Assembly (NCBI GenBank): GCA_020425885.1
Contig: JAGQRA010000788.1
Span: forward strand, 1 to 16,189
DNA length: 16,189 nucleotides
Reading direction: 5' to 3'
Source of the DNA: Planctomycetota bacterium
GTDB taxonomy: Bacteria; Planctomycetota; UBA1135; UBA2386
The position numbers were made by a program, and so were the translations under genes. Below, piece by piece: positions 7,093 to 12,896 of the stretch; the first letter of the stretch is position 1; each line of letters opens with the position of its first letter. The notes beneath the pieces are model-generated. The model had not been told where the DNA came from. It saw nothing but the letters and a program-made list of their open reading frames with translations, and made no database searches.

Positions 7093-9405
7093 TCACCGCG
7101 GCCGGCCGCGGAACGTGATGACGTCCTCGCCGGCGAGCGACTCGACCAGCTCCGCGCGCGACCACGAGCGCTTGCCGGCCACGGTCGCACGTCCGACGTA
7201 GCGGCCCGCCTCGACATCGAACTGCAGGCTGCACGTGGCACCGTGCAACCGGCCGGTGACGACCAGCCCGCAGCGCCCGAGCCGGGCCGCGGCCTCGACG
7301 ATGTCGATCTCGTCCGTTCGGAACGCAGCGCCAGCCGCCACCGTCATCGCCCAGCCGACGACCGGCGGCGTGCCGGTATCGATCGCCAGCACGAAGCGCT
7401 CGAGCTCGGCGCGCGCATCGGCATCGCGCGCGAACTCGCGGAAGAACGGGCGCTGCAGGAAGTCGGTGACGCGGTCGATCGAGCCGTCGTGAAAGATGCC
7501 GAAGCCGCCCAGGCGCATCCCGTCCTGCGGCACGCGAGCCGTGCGCTTGTAGATGTCCCGCAGCTGGGCCACCTTCATCGCCTGGGCCTGGTACTGCAGC
7601 AGGTGTCCGGACATGATCAAGCCATTGGACCGGCCCTCGCCGAAGTGGCAGGTCAGGCAGGCGGCGTTGCCCTGGAACGGCTTCACGAACAGTTCCTCGC
7701 CACCGGGCCCGGCGGCGACGCCTTCGCCCGCGATCGCCGGCCGATCCGGGAAGCGATCATCGAGCGTCCGATTCGGGTTCGGCGGGAAGCGCAGCTGCCG
7801 CAAGTAGTGGACGAAGGTCGTGAGGTCCTCTTCGCCGAGCTCGCTGCCGCCGAGCAGCGAGGCGAACGAGCCGTTGAAATCGAACAGGGTCGGGCGGTCG
7901 CCACGATGATGGAACGGCTTCACGTTGGCGGTCAGTCCGCGCAACGTCTGTGTCTTCATCGGCCCCTTCATCGGGTGCATGCGGATCGGGTAGAGATCGC
8001 GGTTGGGGACCACGGCCATGGCCCCGCCGGGATCGCCGAGATCCCACGCCAGCCCGTCCCAGTCGCCATCGAGGTGGCAGGAGGTGCACGCGGCGAGGCC
8101 GGTGCCCGACAGCCAGGCGGAGTGCAGGAAGCCGCGCCCGACGGCGATCTGCCGCGGGGTCGGGTCGCGCCCCAGCGACAGCTCGGCGCACACGCGTGGC
8201 AGCCCGGGGTCGACGACCGCCAGGGTCTGCGACAGCCGGTTGAGCACGTAGAGCAGTGATGCGCTCGGGTGATGCACCAGGGCCCGCGGCCCGCGCATGC
8301 GCCGAGGATCCCGGCGCTCGGCTTCGGGCGCGACCTCGATGCGTGAGCGGACCCGACCGTCACGATCGAGCACGGCGATGCGATCGCTCGAGAACGCGGC
8401 GACGTAGATGCTGCGACCGTCGGGCGCGAAGCAGACGGCGGTCGGCTGGGCCAGCGCCAGCTCGCGGGCCTGGCCGCTGCCGTTGAGATCGAAGACCGTC
8501 ACCAGGCCGGCGTCGCCGCGCCCGATCCGCGTCACCCGGTGGTCGACGATGTGGCCGCGCAGGGCCGGCTCGAAGCGGACCAGGTTGCGGGCCTCGGTGT
8601 TGGCGACCCAGAGATCGCCACCGACCGGGTCGCAGGCGACATCGAACAGCGAGGTGCCGACGCCGCGATAGCGTTCCTCGACCGCGAAGCCGGCCGTGTC
8701 GATGCCGAACACGTCGAGGTCGGCCAGCGTCACGCCGAGCTGCTGCCAGGCCGGATCGTCGGCGCGCACGATCAGCCCTTCCCGCGGCGCCGAAGGCAAC
8801 GCGGGATCGGTCGGATCCGGCGGCAACGGCGCCAGCTCGGCCGGCACCACGGTCGTGCCGTTGCCGGAGCGCTGCGCCGCCACGAAGACGCGGTCGCCCG
8901 ACGCCGATCGACACATCGACCGCGGCGCGTCGCCGAACACGGGCACCCGCGCGATCACGGCCCGCGTCGCCGGATCGATCACCGCGACCTCGCGGGCCCC
9001 GGACACCGAGACGAAGGCGCGCCGCGGTTCACCGGCGAAGACGAGGTCGCCGGGTTCGTCGCCGACACGGATCGTGGCAACGACGGCGCGCAGCCGCAGC
9101 GAGACGATGCTGACCGCGTCCGACAGCCAATCGACGACCCAGACCTCGTCGTCGGTGCGGGCCTGCACCGCGACCGGTTCGAGTCCGGTCGGGATCTCGC
9201 ACTCGAGCGCGGGAGCGGTCGGATCCGCGAGCGAGAACACCGCCAGGCAGTTGCCCGGGGCATTGACCGCGAACAGCCGATCGCCAGCCGGCGACAGGGC
9301 GACGGCATGGGCGAGCGGGCTCTCGAAATTCGCGAACTGCTGCGCGCGGCCGGCCATGGCCGCCATGACGCTGACGAATCCGGCGGCGAGCTGGGGCGAT
9401 CGCAT
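7093..9405 (-). CDS. Exported beta-propeller protein with two haem-c motifs
   Basis: A 770-residue protein. ATG 9405 gives a signal peptide (MRSPQLAAGFVSVMAAMAG, then RAQQ); an in-frame ATG at 9426 is the alternative and the ATG at 9519 lies inside the divergent gene. Residues ~30-410 carry YncE-like propeller repeats, for example ALSPAGDRLFAVN, DLVFAGEPRRAFVS, SMCRSASGDRVFVA and AVCFAPDGRSIYVA. The C-terminal half is a dihaem cytochrome: CTSCH at 440-444 and CLTCH at 583-587, with MKGPMKTQTLRGL (479-491) and GFGIFHDGSIDRVTDF (634-649), segments common in dihaem cytochrome c peroxidase/MauG-like proteins with a propeller. Residues ~685-770 form an extra domain without haem motif. It probably acts in periplasmic electron transfer; the substrate is unknown. 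It is divergent from the FG-GAP gene with 32 bp between starts. Confidence 0.87.
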   Translation of the reverse strand: MRSPQLAAGFVSVMAAMAGRAQQFANFESPLAHAVALSPAGDRLFAVNAPGNCLAVFSLADPTAPALECEIPTGLEPVAVQARTDDEVWVVDWLSDAVSIVSLRLRAVVATIRVGDEPGDLVFAGEPRRAFVSVSGAREVAVIDPATRAVIARVPVFGDAPRSMCRSASGDRVFVAAQRSGNGTTVVPAELAPLPPDPTDPALPSAPREGLIVRADDPAWQQLGVTLADLDVFGIDTAGFAVEERYRGVGTSLFDVACDPVGGDLWVANTEARNLVRFEPALRGHIVDHRVTRIGRGDAGLVTVFDLNGSGQARELALAQPTAVCFAPDGRSIYVAAFSSDRIAVLDRDGRVRSRIEVAPEAERRDPRRMRGPRALVHHPSASLLYVLNRLSQTLAVVDPGLPRVCAELSLGRDPTPRQIAVGRGFLHSAWLSGTGLAACTSCHLDGDWDGLAWDLGDPGGAMAVVPNRDLYPIRMHPMKGPMKTQTLRGLTANVKPFHHRGDRPTLFDFNGSFASLLGGSELGEEDLTTFVHYLRQLRFPPNPNRTLDDRFPDRPAIAGEGVAAGPGGEELFVKPFQGNAACLTCHFGEGRSNGLIMSGHLLQYQAQAMKVAQLRDIYKRTARVPQDGMRLGGFGIFHDGSIDRVTDFLQRPFFREFARDADARAELERFVLAIDTGTPPVVGWAMTVAAGAAFRTDEIDIVEAAARLGRCGLVVTGRLHGATCSLQFDVEAGRYVGRATVAGKRSWSRAELVESLAGEDVITFRGRPR

Positions 9406-9437
9406 GGCGGCGCGCGATGCTACCATGGCCGCCAGCC
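9406..9437. promoter_or_regulatory. Mirror-image divergent promoter with overlapping -10 hexamers
   Basis: The 10-bp string ATGCTACCAT at 9417-9426 supplies TACCAT on the forward strand (9421-9426), 11 nt before ATG 9438, and TAGCAT on the reverse strand (9422 to 9417), 11 nt before ATG 9405. Both starts lack a Shine-Dalgarno. With a transcription start 6-7 nt after each hexamer, both messengers would have leaders of only 4-5 nt. This is an inference from symmetry and from similar spacing at other genes in the window. Confidence 0.45.
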
Positions 9438-10682
9438 ATGGGCTCTCCACCGTCACTGCTGGCTCTGTTGCCGTTGTTGCCGATGCTGACCTGGTCGCCG
9501 CGCATGCCGTGGCCGCCATGGCCGCACCCGCTGCCCGCCGCCCAGGGCGAAGTCGAGCCAGCGCGGCCGTTGCTGCTCGAACTCGGCGGCATGCCGGACG
9601 TGCGCCACGAGACCCACTCGCTCGCCGCCGGCGACCTCGACGGCGATGGCGACGTCGATCTGGTCCTCGGCAACGTCGGCTTCAGCACGGCCTGGCTCAA
9701 CCGTGGGGACGGCACCTTCACCGAGGTCGCCGGCGTGGACTCGCTGGTGTTGCACGCCGAGACCAACGCCCTGGTGCTCCACGATCTCGACGGCGACGGC
9801 GACCTCGATCTGTTCAGCGCCAGCGGCGGCTGGTTCGGCGCCATCCACGACCTGCTGCGCAACGACGGCAAGGGGCGCTTTTCGGCGACGACCTACGCCG
9901 ACGTGCCGCAGGACTACTCGTGGAGCAACGGCATGGGCATCGGCGACATCGACGGCGATGGCGATCCGGACCTGTTCCTCGGCCGCCTGCGCCACAGCAC
10001 CTGGTTCGAGAACGACGGCCACGGCAAGTTCACCGACCGCCGCGAGAACGTGCCGGACCTCGAGGCCTCGACGATGGCGGTGGTGCTCTGTGACCTCGAC
10101 GGCGACGGTGACCTCGACGCCGCGCTCGGCAACGCGATCTACGAGACCAACAGGATCTGGATCAACGACGGCCACGGCCACTTCACCGACGACACCGCGG
10201 CCCGGCTGCCGCCCGATGCCAACGACACCACCGCGTTGCTCGCCGCCGATCTCGATGGCGACGGCGATCTCGATCTCGTCGCCGGCAACGGTCGGCTCGG
10301 CGGTGAGCAGCCCCGGCTCTATCGCAACGACGGCCGCGGCCACTTCACCGACGACACCGCCGGATGGCTGCCGACGGTGCGCTGCCAGACGATGGCGCTC
10401 TGCGCGATCGACATCGACCTCGATTCGGATCTCGATCTGGTCCTCGGCAACGCCGACGGCGCCAAGGGAGCGGCGAACCTGCTCTGGCTCAACGATGGCA
10501 AGGGCACCTTCACCGCGGCGCCGCCCGGCGCGCTGCCAGATCACGGCGAGCGCACGACCTGCCTCCTGGCAACGGATCTCGACGGCGATGGCCGCCCCGA
10601 GCTCGTCGTCGGCAACGCGCGCGAGAACGGCGCCCGCACCCGCGTCTACCGCATCACCGCGGCAGCGGCCGATCGCAGGTGA
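9438..10682 (+). CDS. Exported seven-bladed FG-GAP/VCBS repeat propeller
   Basis: A 414-residue protein with seven calcium-loop repeats of the DxDGDGDxDL type starting at residues 66, 116, 170, 219, 271, 325 and 380, spaced 49-55 residues apart. That is the count of an integrin-alpha-like seven-bladed propeller, and little else follows, so the propeller is essentially the whole mature protein. The sixth loop is altered (DIDLDSDLD, glycines lost) and the seventh ends in PEL rather than DLDL. The N-terminus (MGSPPSLLALLPLLPMLTW) is hydrophobic and Pro/Trp-rich with no basic residues before the core, an unusual but plausible signal peptide. ATG 9438 is preferred over the in-frame ATG 9417 because 9417 lies within the putative -10 region. 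Such proteins bind calcium and act in adhesion or ligand recognition; its partner is unknown. The divergent dihaem propeller is a candidate functional neighbour. Confidence 0.85.
   Translation: MGSPPSLLALLPLLPMLTWSPRMPWPPWPHPLPAAQGEVEPARPLLLELGGMPDVRHETHSLAAGDLDGDGDVDLVLGNVGFSTAWLNRGDGTFTEVAGVDSLVLHAETNALVLHDLDGDGDLDLFSASGGWFGAIHDLLRNDGKGRFSATTYADVPQDYSWSNGMGIGDIDGDGDPDLFLGRLRHSTWFENDGHGKFTDRRENVPDLEASTMAVVLCDLDGDGDLDAALGNAIYETNRIWINDGHGHFTDDTAARLPPDANDTTALLAADLDGDGDLDLVAGNGRLGGEQPRLYRNDGRGHFTDDTAGWLPTVRCQTMALCAIDIDLDSDLDLVLGNADGAKGAANLLWLNDGKGTFTAAPPGALPDHGERTTCLLATDLDGDGRPELVVGNARENGARTRVYRITAAAADRR
9633..10601 (+). repeat. Seven coding repeats specifying calcium-binding loops
   Basis: Seven copies of a ~27-39-nt block resembling ctcgacggcgatggcgacct recur every 147-165 nt inside the FG-GAP gene. 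They encode the DLDGDGD loops. The high DNA similarity partly reflects codon bias of a repeated peptide, and such tracts are prone to recombination. Confidence 0.8.
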
Positions 10683-10687
10683 TCCCG

Positions 10688-10704
10688 GCTTGCCGGCGGC
10701 AGGC
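10688..10704 (+). terminator. GC-rich hairpin after the FG-GAP gene
   Basis: GCTTGCC at 10688-10694 pairs with GGCAGGC at 10698-10704 across a 3-nt loop: seven pairs including one G-U. It starts 6 nt after the stop codon at 10682. No T-run follows, so it is at best a 3'-end stabiliser or an atypical terminator. Confidence 0.3.
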
Positions 10705-10721
10705 CGCGCCCGCGCCCCGGC

Positions 10722-10727
10722 TACAAT
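10722..10727 (+). promoter_or_regulatory. TACAAT -10-like hexamer before the coiled-coil membrane protein gene
   Basis: TACAAT is one base from the sigma-70 consensus and lies 6 nt before the GTG at 10734. With usual geometry transcription would start at or near the GTG, giving a leaderless messenger. No convincing -35 lies at normal spacing in this GC-rich stretch. Confidence 0.45.
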
Positions 10728-10733
10728 CCTGGC

Positions 10734-11165
10734 GTGCCACTGCCGCCCGCCAATGCCATCATCGCCGCGATCCTGGTGTTCGTTCTCGGGCTGCGGCTGC
10801 TCGCCGGCGCCCTGGACGGCCGGCGGATCCGGCACTACCTCACGCGGCGCGGCGCACGGCTCACCGGCAAGCGCTGGACGCCGTTCGGCAAGGGGTGGTT
10901 CGGCGGCGGCAGCGAGCGCATCTACGCCATCGAGTACGAGGATCGCGCCGGCTGCCGACATGCGGCCACGGTGAAGACGAGCATGATCACCGGCGTCTTC
11001 CTCACCGAGGACCGGGTCGTCGAGGTCGCAACCTCCGGCGCCGTGCCCGGCAGCGAACTCGAGCGACTGCGTGCCGAGAACGAACGGCTGCGCGCCGAGA
11101 ACGAACGACTCGCTGCCGAGGCCGGCGGACGCTCCGCACCGACGGCAGCGAGAACGGGCGAGTAG
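10734..11165 (+). CDS. Small membrane-anchored protein with C-terminal coiled coil
   Basis: A 143-residue protein starting at GTG 10734. Residues ~8-26 (NAIIAAILVFVLGLRLLAG) are a single transmembrane helix near the N-terminus, followed by basic residues (RRIRHYLTRRGARL), so the body probably lies in the cytoplasm. Residues ~35-103 contain a small mixed beta segment (ERIYAIEYEDRAG, TGVFLTEDRVVEVA). Residues 109-131 form three heptads of the type LERLRAE, NERLRAE, NERLAAE, a leucine-zipper-like coiled coil for self-association or partner binding. I do not recognise the family. It lies 51 bp after the FG-GAP gene, possibly with its own promoter, and its stop is 4 nt from the convergent hipA stop. 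The start is fairly secure because the TACAAT hexamer sits just before it. Confidence 0.72.
   Translation: MPLPPANAIIAAILVFVLGLRLLAGALDGRRIRHYLTRRGARLTGKRWTPFGKGWFGGGSERIYAIEYEDRAGCRHAATVKTSMITGVFLTEDRVVEVATSGAVPGSELERLRAENERLRAENERLAAEAGGRSAPTAARTGE
11061..11120 (+). repeat. 21-nt tandem repeat encoding heptads
   Basis: Units at 11061-11081, 11082-11102 and a partial one at 11103-11120 share the core gccgagaacgaacg. Each 21-nt unit encodes one seven-residue turn of the coiled coil, so it is a DNA-level tandem repeat able to add or lose whole heptads. Confidence 0.7.
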
Positions 11166-11169
11166 GCGA

Positions 11170-12465
11170 CTACCAGCTCGTGCGCAGCGTACGCGTGACG
11201 TGACGAACGAGCGGCTCGGGCACGCCGAGCTCGGCGGCCAGACTCGGCCAGGCCGAGAATGCATCCAGAGTCTGCTCGAGGAGCCGCCGGTCGCGACCAC
11301 GCGGCAACCCGGCATAGTCCGCCAGCTGCTTCAGATCGGCACGGGTGAAGCCATCGGTCTTGCCGTTGATGCTGAGCTGGTGGCGCCGCGTGAAGTCGCT
11401 GCCCTCGGCGTGGCAGAGGTCGTAGGCCGGCGCCAGGTCCCAGTTGCCGCGCCGATCCATCACGAACGCGGTGTTCTTGACGTGATCGTCCTGGTTGCAG
11501 CCGACGACGTTGAACAACACGCGCCGGAACTGCTGCTCGAACGCCGCCGGCGGCACGCCGAGCTGCTTCATCGTCATGAACAGCTGCTCGTAGGAGTGGT
11601 GACCGCTGTCGTAGTAGTCGAAGTGGGCGATGGCGGCGAGGGTCTGCACGAACCGTTTGCCGCCGTCGAGGTCGCGGTCGAAGCGCCGCGTCATGAAGTG
11701 GCTGCGGCCGTTCTCTCGCAACAGGCGGCAATCCATCATCGCGATGCCGCATTGCCGGGCGATCCGTGAGTAGGCGTATTCGAGCAGGCCATAGCCGGCC
11801 GGGTCCGCCACCCCCCAGTCGCCGCTGAACTCGACGCCGTCGAACTTGATCAGCCAGTGCTCGAAGCCGGCGGGCAACCGGGTCTGACCGGAACGGACCT
11901 CGAGGGTCCGCGGCTGGAACGCGATCACCGCCTTGGCCCGGGCACCGCCGGCCGAGGTGCCGACGCTGAGGATGTCGATCATCGCCTGCTCGCCTTCCTC
12001 CCCCGTGAGCCGCGTCTGCAGCGCGGTCCGATCGGCGAACGCCAGCGCGGCCAGCTCGACGAGCTGCTGCACCTCGAGTCGGCGATCGTCGCGACTGCCG
12101 GGGCCGATGGCCGGTTCGAACTCGAGCGCCCCCATGCCGCGCGTGCCCGTGTAGCAGAGCCGATCGACGGCATTGAAGTCGTCGTGGGTGCGACCGGTGC
12201 GGGCCAGCCAGACATCGATCAGTCGATTGCCGTAGCGATCGGGCAGGCTGTCGGCGAGCAGACCGGGCAGGCCGTGGAAGGCGCGCGGGTGCAGCTCGGC
12301 GAAGCGGTAGATGCGACCCGCGACCACCGGCATCGACAGCGGCGCCAGTTCGATCCCGGCGCCGACGAAGGCCGGGTCGTATTCGAAGCGGGCGAAGCGC
12401 TCGTCGCAATCCATCGAGACGTAGCCGATGGTCGTGCCCCACAGGTTGACCGTCGCCGTCGTCAC
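11170..12465 (-). CDS. hipA: HipA-family serine/threonine kinase toxin
   Basis: A 431-residue HipA-like kinase, close to the family's usual ~430-440. An N-terminal couple_hipA region (1-~110) precedes the kinase core. The Gly-rich ATP loop is VGTSAGGARAKA (168-179), like the GTSAGGARPK form of the YjjJ-type branch but with Ala for the common Pro. A candidate ATP lysine is K207 (LIKFDG). HFMTRRFDRD lies at 256-265. The catalytic loop NQDDHVKN (324-331) gives D326 as equivalent to E. coli HipA D309 and N331 to N314; LAPAYDL (344-350) gives D349 for metal binding. All catalytic elements appear intact, so it should be active. HipA kinases phosphorylate targets such as glutamyl-tRNA synthetase and induce dormancy; the target here is unknown. 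Its ATG overlaps the end of the upstream HTH gene by 4 nt (ATGA), implying translational coupling. Confidence 0.93.
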   Translation of the reverse strand: MTTATVNLWGTTIGYVSMDCDERFARFEYDPAFVGAGIELAPLSMPVVAGRIYRFAELHPRAFHGLPGLLADSLPDRYGNRLIDVWLARTGRTHDDFNAVDRLCYTGTRGMGALEFEPAIGPGSRDDRRLEVQQLVELAALAFADRTALQTRLTGEEGEQAMIDILSVGTSAGGARAKAVIAFQPRTLEVRSGQTRLPAGFEHWLIKFDGVEFSGDWGVADPAGYGLLEYAYSRIARQCGIAMMDCRLLRENGRSHFMTRRFDRDLDGGKRFVQTLAAIAHFDYYDSGHHSYEQLFMTMKQLGVPPAAFEQQFRRVLFNVVGCNQDDHVKNTAFVMDRRGNWDLAPAYDLCHAEGSDFTRRHQLSINGKTDGFTRADLKQLADYAGLPRGRDRRLLEQTLDAFSAWPSLAAELGVPEPLVRHVTRTLRTSW

Positions 12466-12800
12466 GGTCGCTCGTCCCCCCAGACGAAGTCACCCGCCGG
12501 CGTCTTGCCACCGCCCCCGCCGCGTTGCCGCCCGGCTTTCGCCGCCGCCATCGGCGAACGGAAGTCCTCGGGCAGCAGGGCATCGATCCCCGCCTCCATC
12601 TCCAGGGCCTTGAGGATGCGGAGCCACGAGCCGAGCCGGCCGTCCTTGCCGGCCTCGATCCGGCGCAGCGTGGCGATGCCGATGCCGGCGGCCTCGGCGA
12701 AGGCCTGCTGCGACAGGCGGCGTTGCTGGCGGATGGTGACCAACCGCTTGCCCAGTTCTTCCAGGATGGCCGGGTCAGGGGTCAGTCGGTCGATTTTCAT
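12462..12800 (-). CDS. hipB: HipB-like XRE-family antitoxin and repressor
   Basis: A 112-residue protein with an XRE helix-turn-helix at about residues 12-70: LGKRLVTIRQQRRLSQQAFAE and AGIGIATLRRIEAGKDG (segments shown separately), the classic HTH_3 pattern. After it comes a Gly-rich stretch (RQRGGGGGKTP) and a short tail, likely flexible and available to contact HipA. It is predicted to neutralise HipA and to repress its own operon, alone or with HipA. A 14-bp perfect palindrome begins 1 nt upstream of its ATG and a second lies 41 bp farther, consistent with autoregulation. ATG 12800 is chosen because the palindrome ends just before it and TACGAT lies 12 nt upstream. Confidence 0.92.
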   Translation of the reverse strand: MKIDRLTPDPAILEELGKRLVTIRQQRRLSQQAFAEAAGIGIATLRRIEAGKDGRLGSWLRILKALEMEAGIDALLPEDFRSPMAAAKAGRQRGGGGGKTPAGDFVWGDERP

Positions 12801-12801
12801 G

Positions 12802-12815
12802 GATCATATATGATC
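12802..12815. promoter_or_regulatory. hipB proximal operator (perfect 14-bp palindrome)
   Basis: GATCATATATGATC is its own reverse complement. It ends 1 nt before the hipB ATG and overlaps a TACGAT -10-like hexamer (12818 to 12813 on the reverse strand). A repressor bound here would block the -10 and the transcription start. The AT-rich palindrome stands out sharply from the GC-rich surroundings. Binding by HipB is inferred from position. Confidence 0.75.
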
Positions 12816-12841
12816 GTATTCGGCCTGTTTCCGCCACATCT

Positions 12842-12857
12842 TGATCATTTATGATCA
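12842..12857. promoter_or_regulatory. hipB distal operator (near-palindrome)
   Basis: TGATCATTTATGATCA has seven-base arms identical to the proximal site's GATCAT/ATGATC core and an imperfect central pair. The centre-to-centre distance to the proximal site is 41 bp, close to four helical turns, so two dimers would bind the same face of DNA. The remaining intergenic DNA to the uup stop at 12897 holds no further motif I can see. Confidence 0.7.
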
Positions 12858-12896
12858 CACATCGGCAAGCCAGCCAGGCGCCCGGCCGCTGCGGAT

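Noticed and set aside
9406..9519. N-terminal extension of the dihaem propeller protein to ATG 9519
   Set aside because: It overlaps the start of the divergent FG-GAP gene and lacks signal-peptide character; ATG 9405 gives a normal signal peptide.
8696..10093. A 465-codon forward-strand open frame across the divergent promoter
   Set aside because: Its first half is antisense to the dihaem propeller and its second half is an out-of-frame reading of the FG-GAP gene.
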